Made by a program: the position numbers and the translations under genes | NCBI GenBank assembly: GCA_027306755.1 | Contig: DAHUZE010000003.1 | Location: 1 to 45,678, forward strand | Length of the DNA stretch: 45,678 nucleotides | Direction of reading: 5' to 3' | Source of the DNA: Acidimicrobiaceae bacterium | Lineage (GTDB): Bacteria; Actinomycetota; Acidimicrobiia; Acidimicrobiales; RAAP-2 | In this document: in pieces, positions 15,713 through 23,614 of the stretch | Numbering within the stretch: position 1 is the stretch's first letter | Layout: every line of letters begins with the position of its first letter | Notes under the pieces: generated by a model | What the model saw: only the letters and a program-made list of their open reading frames with translations | Databases searched by the model: none | Told to the model about the DNA's origin: nothing

Positions 15713-17406
15713 ACCCGTCCGATGTGGTCGCGGCGGCAGCGCTCGGTGCCGTCCCGGTGGCATCGGTCACCGGGATGCTCCGCCAGCGCGCCGGTGGTCG
15801 GTCGGCCGCCGCTCGGGGCGGGGCAGCGCTCGGGAGCCCGGGCCGCCCGGCCCGCCAGGGACGCCCGGCCCGACTGGGACGCCCGGCCCGACTGGGACGC
15901 CCGGCCCGCCAGGGTCGCCCGGTGCCGGGCAGGATGGGCAGCGTCATGGCCCCGAGGCCGCCGCGCCTTCCCCGCCTCGAGACCGGAGCCCGATGGGCGG
16001 CCCGGGGCGATCTCCGGTCGCTCCGTCCTGCGGCGTCGGGGGGCAAGGGGCGGTTGGTGTTGGGCGCGGTGCCGGCCAGCGGCCTCGTACCGGGGCGTGA
16101 CAGGGTCCTCTCCGCCGAGCCGGCCCAGTCCCTCGCGGTCGTGGGGCCGACCCAGAGCGGCAAGACGACGGCCCTGGCGGTGCCGGCCATCCTGGGCTGG
16201 GAGGGGCCGGTGCTGGCGGCCAGCGTGAAGACGGATCTCGTGCGGGACACGATCGCGTGGCGTCGCCGGTGCGGTGACGTGTGGTGCTTCGATCCCGCCG
16301 GGACCACCGGGCTGCCTCGAAACGGCTGGTCCCCGCTGCCCACCGCCACCACCTGGTCGGGTGCGCGCCGGTTGGCGGCCGACCTCACCGAGGTCACCCG
16401 TTCTGAGGGCACGTCGGCCGACGGGGAGTTCTGGTACGCCACGGCGGCCAAGCTGCTGGCCCCGCTCCTGTTCGCCGCAGCCGCGGGGCGCCGGTCGATG
16501 CACGACGTGGTCCGGTGGGTGGACGTCCAGGAGACCGAGGAGGTGGAGGACCTGCTCCGCGCCGCGGGTTGCCCCGAGGCGCTCCAGGCGGCGCGAGCCT
16601 CGTGGCTCCGCGAGGATCGCCAGCGCAGCGCCATCTACACGACGGCCGAGACGGTGCTCGAACCCTTCGCCGACGCCGAATCGACGGGCTCCTGGCAGGA
16701 CACCCCGCCCTTCGGTGTGCCCGGCGTGCTCGCCGCTGGCTCGCTCCAACGGGACGCGGGCCCGGGGGCGCCGATCGACTGCGAGGGATTGCTAACCGGC
16801 TCGCACACGCTGTATGTGTGCGCACCGGCCCACGACCAGCGCCGCCTCCGGGGATTGTTCGTCGCGCTCGTCCAACAGGTCCTTCACGCGGCGTTTGCCC
16901 GGTCAGCCCGTGTCGGGCGACCGCTGGACCCGCCGCTGCTGGTCGTCCTGGACGAGGCGGCCAACATCGCCCCGCTGCGGGACCTGGACGGGCTGGCAGC
17001 GACGTGCGCGGGTCACGGAGTGCAGCTGGTGACCGTGTGGCAGGACCTGGCGCAGGTGCGGGCCCGATACGGGGAACGGGGGGCGACGGTTGTCAACAAC
17101 CACCGGGCCAAGCTCTTCCTGCCCGGCATTGCGGACCCCGCCACCCTGGAGTTCGCCAGCCAGTTGGCCGGAACACAGGACCGGCCCACGCCTTCGGTGA
17201 CGTACGGCGCACGGGGCGAGCGGACGGTCACGACGGCTCCGGCGCTGCGGCGTCTCCTCCCCGCCGACGCCCTGCGGCGCATGCCCCGAGGGACAGCCGT
17301 CTTGCTCTACGGATCGCTGCCCCCGGCCCGGATCCGCCTCCGCCCTTGGTTCGAGGACCCCGCGCTGGCGCGCCGCTCGGGGCGCGCTGCTGACGGATGT
17401 CGGTGA
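15709..17406 (+). CDS. TraG/VirD4-like coupling ATPase
   Basis: 565 residues. A short hydrophobic N-terminus (VVAAAALGAVPVASVTGML) is followed by a basic hexapeptide repeat arm (GRPARQ/GRPARL, about 45-70), then the motor: Walker A GPTQSGKT (146-153), Walker B VVLDEAANIAP (Asp415, Glu416), and the TraD/TraG helix-loop DLDGLAATCAGHGVQLVTVWQDLAQ. The C-terminal part with LFLPGIADPATLEFASQLAG matches VirD4-type coupling proteins of actinobacterial elements. These proteins hand DNA or protein substrates to the secretion channel. Only a weak single N-terminal hydrophobic segment is visible rather than two strong helices. Start ATG 15709 is coupled to the VirB4-like gene. Confidence 0.83.
   Translation: MNPSDVVAAAALGAVPVASVTGMLRQRAGGRSAAARGGAALGSPGRPARQGRPARLGRPARLGRPARQGRPVPGRMGSVMAPRPPRLPRLETGARWAARGDLRSLRPAASGGKGRLVLGAVPASGLVPGRDRVLSAEPAQSLAVVGPTQSGKTTALAVPAILGWEGPVLAASVKTDLVRDTIAWRRRCGDVWCFDPAGTTGLPRNGWSPLPTATTWSGARRLAADLTEVTRSEGTSADGEFWYATAAKLLAPLLFAAAAGRRSMHDVVRWVDVQETEEVEDLLRAAGCPEALQAARASWLREDRQRSAIYTTAETVLEPFADAESTGSWQDTPPFGVPGVLAAGSLQRDAGPGAPIDCEGLLTGSHTLYVCAPAHDQRRLRGLFVALVQQVLHAAFARSARVGRPLDPPLLVVLDEAANIAPLRDLDGLAATCAGHGVQLVTVWQDLAQVRARYGERGATVVNNHRAKLFLPGIADPATLEFASQLAGTQDRPTPSVTYGARGERTVTTAPALRRLLPADALRRMPRGTAVLLYGSLPPARIRLRPWFEDPALARRSGRAADGCR
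15841..15925 (+). repeat. 18-bp in-frame repeats in the coupling ATPase gene
   Basis: Four 18-bp units (GGACGCCCGGCCCGACTG and variants at 15841, 15859, 15877 and 15895) plus a partial fifth encode the hexapeptide GRPAR(Q/L), giving a positively charged arm near the N-terminus. Confidence 0.9.
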
Positions 17407-17423
17407 CGCCGCACGGCGGCAAG

Positions 17424-17475
17424 AAGCCCGTGGCGCCGCCAAGCCGGTGGCGCCGCCAAAGCCCGTGGCGCCGGC
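17424..17475. repeat. 17-18-bp repeats after the coupling ATPase gene
   Basis: AAGCCCGTGGCGCCGCC occurs at 17424, and with one or two changes at 17441 and 17459, in the intergenic stretch downstream of the stop codon. Possibly a decayed lysine/alanine/proline-rich coding tail. Confidence 0.75.
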
Positions 17476-17533
17476 AAGCACGCCCCGAAGCACGAGTGGC
17501 CGATGTGCCTGCGCTGGGCTCCGTGCTGCCCGG

Positions 17534-17539
17534 TACAGT
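17534..17539 (+). promoter_or_regulatory. Candidate -10 for a leaderless glucokinase mRNA
   Basis: TACAGT lies 8 nt before the ATG at 17548, the spacing expected for leaderless transcripts in actinobacteria. No good -35 is visible at 16-18 bp upstream. Confidence 0.35.
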
Positions 17540-17547
17540 CGGAGGAC

Positions 17548-18441
17548 ATGGCGGCGCCCTCTGAACCGGCTACCGGTGGCGACCGCTCGGACGCCCCGTC
17601 GGACCACGTTGCGCACGCCGCGGGGCAAGCGGTGGCCACCGCCGCCTCGGCAGTGTCTGGGCCGAAGGCCGGTCATCCGTTCACCCTGGCCATCGACATC
17701 GGGGGAACCGGGCTGAAGGCGTCGGTCCTCGACGTCGCCGGGACAATGGTTGCCGACAGGGTCCGCATCCCCACCACCTATCCGATGCCGCCCCAGGGGA
17801 AGGACGGACTGGTCGAGCGACTGGCCACCCTCGTTCACAGGCTTCCCGAGGCCGATCGGGTGTCGGTCGGCTTTCCGGGCATGGTGCGCGGCGGGGTCAT
17901 CATGAGCGCCGCACATTTCGTCACCACGGCCGGACCGGGCACCGACGTCGATCCCGAGCTGGTGAAGGCGTGGGACCACTTCGACCTGGCTGCGGCCCTC
18001 CAGGTCATGACGGGTAAGCCGGTCCGGGTGGCGAACGACGCTGATGTCCAGGGCCTCGCAGTGGTGCAGGGGACGGGCCTGGAACTGGTGCTGACGCTCG
18101 GGACCGGGTTCGGCTCCGCCCAGTTCCTCGATGGTGCGCTGCTGCCGCATCTGGAGATCGCCCACCAGCCGTTCCGCAAGGGCGAGACCTACAACGAGCA
18201 GATCGGAGAGCTGACCCGCAAGACGATCAGCGAGGAGCGGTGGAACGGGCGGGTCATCAAGGCCATCGACCACATGGCCGGGTTGTTCTTCTACGACCAC
18301 CTCTACCTGGGAGGGGGGAACGCCCGGCGGGTAAGCCGGGACCGCCTGGGCGACCGGCTGGAGCGCATCACCATCGTGGACAACCGGGCCGGCATCTTGG
18401 GCGGGATCAAGCTCTGGCAGGACAGGCACCTGGGAGTCTGA
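17548..18441 (+). CDS. ppgK: Polyphosphate glucokinase-like ROK family kinase
   Basis: 297 residues. The ROK/hexokinase fold shows the phosphate-1 motif IDIGGTGLKASVLD (about 49-62), VGFPGMV, the catalytic region VANDADVQGLA and the phosphate-2 loop LTLGTGFGSA. The C-terminal text ERWNGRVIKAIDHMAGLFFYD, LYLGGGNARRV and IVDNRAGILGGI closely follows polyphosphate/ATP-dependent glucokinases of actinobacteria, and LPHLEIAHQPF fits the same group. It phosphorylates glucose to glucose-6-phosphate using polyphosphate (and often ATP) in the cytosol. The first 45 residues are a variable Ala-rich lead. ATG 17548 is chosen over an upstream ATG 17503 because a -10-like TACAGT sits just before it. It is a single gene, not coupled to the secretion genes. 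Confidence 0.8.
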   Translation: MAAPSEPATGGDRSDAPSDHVAHAAGQAVATAASAVSGPKAGHPFTLAIDIGGTGLKASVLDVAGTMVADRVRIPTTYPMPPQGKDGLVERLATLVHRLPEADRVSVGFPGMVRGGVIMSAAHFVTTAGPGTDVDPELVKAWDHFDLAAALQVMTGKPVRVANDADVQGLAVVQGTGLELVLTLGTGFGSAQFLDGALLPHLEIAHQPFRKGETYNEQIGELTRKTISEERWNGRVIKAIDHMAGLFFYDHLYLGGGNARRVSRDRLGDRLERITIVDNRAGILGGIKLWQDRHLGV

Positions 18442-18484
18442 GCCGCGGTTGGATCCGGCTACGAGGCCGTCTCGGATGACCGGG

Positions 18485-18490
18485 TAGAAT
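18485..18490 (+). promoter_or_regulatory. Possible -10 of the tRNA-Arg gene
   Basis: TAGAAT lies 55 bp before the tRNA 5' end, in the gap after the glucokinase gene. No consensus -35 is visible at 17 bp. Confidence 0.3.
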
Positions 18491-18545
18491 GGAGCCTTCC
18501 TGCGGGGACCCCGTGGGATGCCGTCGGCACATGCCGGTGGTCCCA

Positions 18546-18619
18546 GCGCTCGTAGCTCAACGGACTAGAGCATCTGACTACGGATCAGAAGGTTGGGGGT
18601 TCGAATCCCTCCGAGCGCG
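18546..18619 (+). tRNA. tRNA-Arg (anticodon ACG)
   Basis: 74 nt. The acceptor stem GCGCTCG pairs with CGAGCGC, with G as discriminator; D-arm GCTCAACGGACTAGAGC; anticodon arm TCTGA-CTACGGA-TCAGA with ACG (first base read as inosine after modification); T-arm GGGGGTTCGAATCCCTC. No encoded CCA. The accessory patch with transposase and Fic genes begins directly after it. Confidence 0.95.
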
Positions 18620-18629
18620 CAAGAAAATC

Positions 18630-18662
18630 TTCACCGAAGTTGCGACTTCTAGTTCACCGAAG
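18630..18662. repeat. TTCACCGAAG direct repeat downstream of tRNA-Arg
   Basis: Two exact 10-bp copies at 18630-18639 and 18653-18662, 11 bp beyond the tRNA 3' end. Could be remnants of an insertion event; too short to call an attachment site. Confidence 0.45.
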
Positions 18663-18802
18663 CCGCTGAACTGCAGCTCATGTGGCGTTTGCCGGGCGGG
18701 TCGAGCACCGTAGCGCCGGGTTTGCGTCCTCGGCCAGGCCATGGGGACAGGTGCCCCCAGGGGGTGGGCGCGGATCAGGCTGGCGCCGACGGCGCTCGTG
18801 CG

Positions 18803-18820
18803 ACCGGGACCTATCCCGGT
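18803..18820. repeat. 7-bp inverted repeat over the transposase stop codon
   Basis: ACCGGGA (18803-18809) and TCCCGGT (18814-18820) flank CCTA and include the TAG stop (minus strand, 18811-18813) of the broken transposase. It may act as a weak terminator or be part of the element end. Confidence 0.4.
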
Positions 18821-19800
18821 GTCGCGGGCTCCGGCGAGTGCGCGTCGGGTGCGGGCTGCTCGCCGCGCCGGCGGTGGCGTCTGCGTCGGCGTCCGAGCGG
18901 CCCGAGGCCCATGGCAGCCCGCCGGGCGTTGGCTTGCTCTTGGTCCTCGAAGGCGAGCACGAGGCGCACGTTGTGCACGACGACGGCGAGCGCGTAGACG
19001 AGGGCGTTCTTCGCCAGCCCGAACATTCGGCACCAGCCCCTGCGCATGCCGGTGGTTGCCGCGTCCTTCATCCACGAAGAGGTGCGCTCTGACCCGGAGC
19101 GGCGGTTGTAGCTCTGGCGGTGGGCCCTGGAGGCGTAGTCGTGCTTCTGTCGGGTCTTCGCGTTGACCGAGTCTTCGACGGTGATCGTCTCTTGCGTGCA
19201 GCACGTGGGCGGGTGCCCAGGAGGATCGAGCACCTCGAGATGAGAGAAGTCGAGCGTCATCGATGTGGGGGCGAGCGGGTAGCGAACCTTCCCCAGGCGG
19301 GCCGGGTACATCACCCGGTGCACCCCGTCCTCATTGTCTCGTGCGACCCGTCCGAGCTTGTAACGAAACAACTCGTGGGCGCGCTCGCCATGGGCCGCCA
19401 ACTCCTCCTCGGTTGCTCCCCGAGCGAGGGGTCCGAGCTCCAAGAGCGCCGTGGGCGTGGCCGGGCAATAGCAGTTCCCGTCGGCGAGGACCGCCCCCGT
19501 AGGCGCACACAAGGGTGTCGGCCATCTCCTGGGCCGGATCGCTCGTGGGAGCGGCGAAGGCGATGCGTCGGACGAGCTCTGGAATGGAAGGGCCGCGCTC
19601 GTCGGCCACCATCGTGGCCACCTGGGGGTAGTAGCCGAAGAACAGATGCTCTGTCCCCCTGGGGCGGTGCCCTGTCGTTCCCTCGGGATGACCGACTGGC
19701 AAGCTCGGCCGTGACGGCAGCTTCGGCGTCTGCAAGCAGGTCCCGGTGGCCGGCGGAGGCTGGGCGCACCTGGCGCTCGGCGTCAAAGTGCAGATCGCAG
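18811..19800 (-). pseudogene. Transposase-like protein, broken by frameshifts
   Basis: Three minus-strand fragments in different frames line up in order as one protein. First, about 19690-19800 reads AERQVRPASAGHRDLLADAE. Next, 19520-19660 reads GTEHLFFGYYPQVATMVADE and IPELVRRIAFA. Last, 19512-18811 reads GNCYCPATPTALLELGPLARG, then PPTCCTQETITVEDSVNAKT, QKHDYASRAHRQSYNRRSG, SERTSSWMKDAATTGMRRGW and a basic tail. This resembles a common actinobacterial transposase-like family whose C-terminal half carries the TITVxxSVNAKTxQKHDY and RSYNRRxxxER text. The frame changes near 19510 and near 19690, and a segment upstream of GNCYC seems to be missing. I could not define terminal inverted repeats. 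Confidence 0.6.
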
Positions 19801-19896
19801 CCGATGGACTACATCGCCGGCTCCGACAGGAGGCCACAGGCTCGCGTAGACGAGTCCCCCACGGTCCCCGGACCGACGTGGAAGCGTTCGACCGCG

Positions 19897-22053
19897 TCAC
19901 TTCGTCAGGTTCTGCTCTCGGATCTCTTCGATCGCGTCGTCGATGGCGCGATAGCCGCCCTGCTCGAGGCCCTCGTACAGCATGTCCGCGATGAAATCCC
20001 ACGAGGTCGGCCAGACACCGCCGATTCGGTACGGCTCCATCAGAACGCCACCGACCATCTGGCCGACCCCAGAGCTACGCGCCAGCAAGTGGAAGCGACG
20101 CAGGTCGATAAGTCGGTTCGCCGCGTGGCCGGAGAACGTTACCCACTCTGCGAGCTTCAGCCTGTTGAGCTGCGGGTCCGGAATGAGCGAGCGCGCAGCG
20201 GGAACGACAACGTCGGGGAAGTCGAGCAACCCGTGAAGCACCTTGGCCAGCTCTTCGAGTGAGAGCGCGGCAGGTGCAGGAGCGTTGTCGGGCCGAGCGG
20301 TGAGGTCACGCGGCCGGCGCAGCTCGTCGAGTTCGGTGAGATTGATCATGACGTCCAGCGCCGCTTGGATCGTTGCGACCTGCGTCCCGCTCCCATCGTC
20401 GACCCATCCGGTGGCGACGCCGCATCGCGCCACAAGCGGCGGTCGCCGTTGATCGATGCCGTAGGGCGCGAGCCACAACTCGGAGAACTCTGCGGTGCCG
20501 GTCCCGGCAGGTTCCCACGTGGCTCCGCTTGCCCCTCCCCAGGCACGTTCGAGTCGGTGCAGCTGCTCCGTGATGGGAGAATGCTCGAGGAGGGCGACAA
20601 GGCGTTCCTCGCGTCTCTGACCGCGGAGCAACGTGGCTTGCTCGGCTGAGTTGCCGCCCAATCCGGGGAGGACGCTCGGGAGCGCGACCGCGACACGAAC
20701 CGTCACCTCTGGGGTGTCGGATGGTGGTATCAGCCAAGAATGTGGTCCCAGCCGAACGAAGACCTCGTCGGTCCATGGGAGGGGCGCGACGGTCTGTTCG
20801 CCGCCGATCGCTGGCCGCGCTCTCGGGATCGGCGGAGCCTCCCCCTCGCCGCCTTCGTCTTCTTCGGGGTACTCGCCCGATTCAAGGCGAGCGAGAAGGG
20901 CGAGCAGCCCGGTCGCCTCCCACGCTCGATTGCGCTTGTTCTCCGAGAGCGGGCGCAGAACTCCGGCCTTCACAAGCTGGTTGATCCCACCGTTGACGGC
21001 CGGCTTGGTGCGGTTCACCTTGGCAACGCCGACCGGAACAGTGATCACCGGGTGTCCCGGCAGCATCTCGATCAGCTGCCATGCGGCGGCGTCTTGACGG
21101 ACCGGTCCATGGTTGGAGAGCTGAGCCCGCCACAGCTCCTGGAGGTCCCGAACTTGGGTGAGGTATCGGCTCGCCAGCTGGGCGGCGCGTGCCGCCGCCG
21201 CAGCGAAGACAGTGAGCCATCGCTCGAAGTTCCCTTCTCGGTACGCCACCAGCCCGTCGATATATCCCTCCCTGTTCTGCGCGAGGACGACGCTGATCGG
21301 TGGGACGAAGTGGGGTGCGACGTTCCGCCGCTTCAAGATGACCTGCACCAGAGCGCGACCCGTTCTCCCGTTGCCATCCTGATGGGGGTGAATCGTCTCG
21401 AACTGTGCGTGGGCGAGTGCTGCCTGGGCCAGCGGTGGCAGCGCCTCGTCGTTGCAAAAGACGCAGAGGTCTTTGAGGAGGGGGTTCAGCTCCTCGGGCG
21501 GCGGCGGCACGTAATCGGCGCCGCAGGGGTTGTAGTCGTTGCCGCCGATCCAGTTCTGCTGCGTCCGTATCTGGCCGGCGATCTCGGGCCGTTCCGACGC
21601 CGCCATGAGAATGCGGTGAATCTCGATGATCTGAGGCAGGTCGATCCGCTCCTGCTCGATTGCGTTCTCAATCGCGGCCTGCATCGCGTCGATGTTGGCG
21701 AGGATCTCGAGAGCAGTCGGCGGCGCCTTCTGCCCCGTGTCGTTGTGGACCTCGGCTCGCGCGAGGAGACGCGTGTCGACCTGCACGCCTTCGACCTTTG
21801 ACGATGCGATCGACTCGGTACGGAGCAGTAGGCGCGCCAGCGGGGCGAGCCCTGGGTGGGCATGCCCATTGAGTGCCTGGATGGCGGCTTCGGCGTCGGC
21901 GATCACGCCGGCGACCGAGCCGGGCAGCGAGAGGTGCAGGCTCGTCAGCAGGTCGGGGATGAAAGCGTCGTAGGCACAGGCGCGTCGGTACGTCGCCGGC
22001 GCATACGCCGCGGGATCATGGAGCCAGGTCTGTCGGGTGAACGTTCCGAACAC
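19897..22053 (-). CDS. Fic domain protein (AMPylator type) with long unknown C-terminal extension
   Basis: 718 residues from GTG 22053. Residues 1-120 match the Fic N-terminal region and carry an inhibitory-helix motif of the (S/T)xxxE(G/N) type, S84-SKV-E88-G89. The catalytic loop is HPHQDGNGRTGR (222-233) with His222. The helix DYNPCGADYVPPPPEELNPL precedes it, and a winged-helix-like segment (325-395) follows, as in ordinary Fic proteins of about 370-400 residues. Fic enzymes usually transfer AMP from ATP to a protein hydroxyl. Residues 400-718 (after an acidic EEDEGGEGE linker) are not part of any Fic layout I know; they include VFVRLGPHSWLIPP and a helical end (SWDFIADMLYEGLEQ). GTG 22053 follows AAAGGAT at the right spacing; that sequence lies within an 11-bp inverted repeat. 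Confidence 0.85.
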   Translation of the reverse strand: MFGTFTRQTWLHDPAAYAPATYRRACAYDAFIPDLLTSLHLSLPGSVAGVIADAEAAIQALNGHAHPGLAPLARLLLRTESIASSKVEGVQVDTRLLARAEVHNDTGQKAPPTALEILANIDAMQAAIENAIEQERIDLPQIIEIHRILMAASERPEIAGQIRTQQNWIGGNDYNPCGADYVPPPPEELNPLLKDLCVFCNDEALPPLAQAALAHAQFETIHPHQDGNGRTGRALVQVILKRRNVAPHFVPPISVVLAQNREGYIDGLVAYREGNFERWLTVFAAAAARAAQLASRYLTQVRDLQELWRAQLSNHGPVRQDAAAWQLIEMLPGHPVITVPVGVAKVNRTKPAVNGGINQLVKAGVLRPLSENKRNRAWEATGLLALLARLESGEYPEEDEGGEGEAPPIPRARPAIGGEQTVAPLPWTDEVFVRLGPHSWLIPPSDTPEVTVRVAVALPSVLPGLGGNSAEQATLLRGQRREERLVALLEHSPITEQLHRLERAWGGASGATWEPAGTGTAEFSELWLAPYGIDQRRPPLVARCGVATGWVDDGSGTQVATIQAALDVMINLTELDELRRPRDLTARPDNAPAPAALSLEELAKVLHGLLDFPDVVVPAARSLIPDPQLNRLKLAEWVTFSGHAANRLIDLRRFHLLARSSGVGQMVGGVLMEPYRIGGVWPTSWDFIADMLYEGLEQGGYRAIDDAIEEIREQNLTK

Positions 22054-22058
22054 GGCCG

Positions 22059-22108
22059 ATCCTTTACTAGGCGGTTCGTTAGTAAAGGATAGCACCGTTC
22101 CTTTACTA
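22059..22108 (-). promoter_or_regulatory. Inverted repeat over the fic ribosome-binding site, plus a third copy
   Basis: ATCCTTTACTA (22059-22069) and TAGTAAAGGAT (22080-22090) are exact reverse complements 10 bp apart. A third copy, TTCCTTTACTA (22098-22108), differs in one base and lies about 18 bp further. In the mRNA the first pair would form an 11-bp stem with a 10-nt loop that hides the AAAGGA ribosome-binding sequence, ending 5 nt before the GTG. As DNA the three copies could be operator half-sites. The AT content is far above the surroundings. Confidence 0.7.
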
Positions 22109-22296
22109 AAGATCGGGTGAAGGAAAGGATCGCGAAGTGCACCGACCCCCCTTCGGCCCACCCCGCCCGGCTGGGCCGTCGACCCGTCGGGGCAGCGGAG
22201 CGGCCCGAGCACGCAGTCCCCCGCGCACCTGCCGGGTCCTCGCGGCGTCGGCACAGCCCGACCGCGGGACCCCATCGGTAGATGGCCATGTTGAGG

Positions 22297-22581
22297 TCAC
22301 CGGTGGAAGCTGCCCGCGTTTCGACCCCTCGGGCGTGGGCTCCCGCACGCCGGGCGAGAGCACGTCGGCGATGCGCCAGAGCTCGGCCTGGCGGCATCCG
22401 CCTCCTCTGGGCAATCCTGGAGCCGGGCCGTTAGCCGCCCGAGGCCGACGAGCTCGTCGACCGACGAGTCCCCGTCGCGCTCGGCCCGTGCGAGCTCCTG
22501 CTGCGCCCGGGCGGCGGACTCGCGGACCACCGCCACCATGCGGGAGCAGTTCCACATGAACCGTGCCAGTTGCGCCGGCAT
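22297..22581 (-). CDS. Small helical hypothetical protein, possibly frameshifted
   Basis: 94 residues; ATG 22581 overlaps the stop of the ARPP-1-like gene as ATGA, the coupling pattern used by real genes here. The first 60 residues form a charged helix (VRESAARAQQELARAERDG and ELVGLGRLTARLQD). From about residue 63 the text becomes arginine/serine-poor and less protein-like, while the adjacent frame continues plausibly (RQAELWRIADVLSPGVREP). One missing base near 22390-22395 would join them. No family recognised. It may be a small partner of the upstream gene or a decaying one. Confidence 0.4.
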   Translation of the reverse strand: MPAQLARFMWNCSRMVAVVRESAARAQQELARAERDGDSSVDELVGLGRLTARLQDCPEEADAARPSSGASPTCSRPACGSPRPRGRNAGSFHR

Positions 22582-23498
22582 CAGAGGGGTTCGGGCAGGG
22601 GGAAGGCGCCCAGGTGGACGAGCTCCCCATCGAGCACCAATCCGAGACCGGTGACCGGTCCCCGCAGGCGGACCTCTTGGCCGAGCCCCACCCCGAGCCC
22701 CACCCCGAGCCCGGTGTCGGCCCGGTCCTCGGCGACCTCGGCCAGGAACTGCTCGACGGCGGCCACCAGCGCGGCACCGGCACCGTCCTCTGCGTCCAGC
22801 CGGTACCCGGCAACCAGGCTCTTGAGGTAGCTGGCGAGCGTCGCCGGTCGGTCGAAGATGTCGACGCCGAGCACGCGGTCGCCCGTGGCGCAGGCGATCC
22901 CGATCTGGCCGGGCACGGGCTGGAGCTCGTCCAGGCGTGTGTCGAGGCCGGCGCGTACCGCCTCATGGACGTCCTCGAGCGACGCCGTCTCCGGCTCGAC
23001 GTTGTGGCGGCGCGCCTGGAGCCCGACCTCCCGCCACACCCGGCCCTGGTTGGAGCGCCAGCGGGCCGGGCCGTCCGGATCGGAGCCGAGATCGGCCGTC
23101 TTGGCGGCCCGGACCGACCCCGGGAGGTGGGACCGGGAGCGGGACACGTCGGTGGGGTGTTCCCACCGACCGGCCTCCACGCAGGACACGGGGACCACCG
23201 TCTTGGCCTGGGGCGGGCAGAGCACGGTGGTGTTGAGCGTGCGGTTCTGGCTCCCGCCGACGAGGGTCTCGCCCTCGACCAGCAGTAGGGCAACGGGCGC
23301 CAGGTTCTCGACGACGAGGTGTGGCACCTGGGGCGGGTCGAGCTCACTCACCTTCACCAGGCCCTGTGCGAAGGCGTCGGGGCCCGGCACGTACGCCCCG
23401 CCGCCCCCTTTGCTCTTCCCGCGCAACGGGAACACCGACAGCGACCCGATGACGCTCGGCTCGCCGACTTCCACGTCCATCCCAAGCACCTGTGCCAC
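22581..23498 (-). CDS. ARPP-1-like domain protein of unknown function
   Basis: 305 residues from GTG 23498, with AGAGG 7 nt upstream; ATG 23480 is an alternative. The text follows the ARPP-1 family (named for association with ADP-ribosylglycohydrolase and rhodanese-phosphatase genes): SLSVFPLRG at the start, LVVENLAPVALLLVEGETLV, GGSQNRTLNTTVLCPP, VVPVSCVEAGRW, and SVRAAKTADLG. The middle and C-terminal parts are mixed alpha/beta with a Gly-Leu-Val repeat (TGLGVGLGVGLGQ). No catalytic residues can be named. It lies between an accessory patch and recD, and is followed by a small overlapping gene. Its assignment rests on pattern memory of conserved segments, not a search. Confidence 0.6.
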   Translation of the reverse strand: MAQVLGMDVEVGEPSVIGSLSVFPLRGKSKGGGGAYVPGPDAFAQGLVKVSELDPPQVPHLVVENLAPVALLLVEGETLVGGSQNRTLNTTVLCPPQAKTVVPVSCVEAGRWEHPTDVSRSRSHLPGSVRAAKTADLGSDPDGPARWRSNQGRVWREVGLQARRHNVEPETASLEDVHEAVRAGLDTRLDELQPVPGQIGIACATGDRVLGVDIFDRPATLASYLKSLVAGYRLDAEDGAGAALVAAVEQFLAEVAEDRADTGLGVGLGVGLGQEVRLRGPVTGLGLVLDGELVHLGAFPLPEPL

Positions 23499-23614
23499 GA
23501 CTGCACCTCTCTTCTGTTGACACCTCCAGTGTGACCAGGGGGTGTGACGCGCGGTGCAGGGTCGTGGACCCGAGTGAGGCGTCCGCCGTGTGGCGGGGCG
23601 GCGGCGCGGTTCGG

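Noticed and set aside
22137-22296. Coding frames between fic and the small helical gene
   Set aside because: No frame has protein-like text or a ribosome-binding site; left as intergenic.
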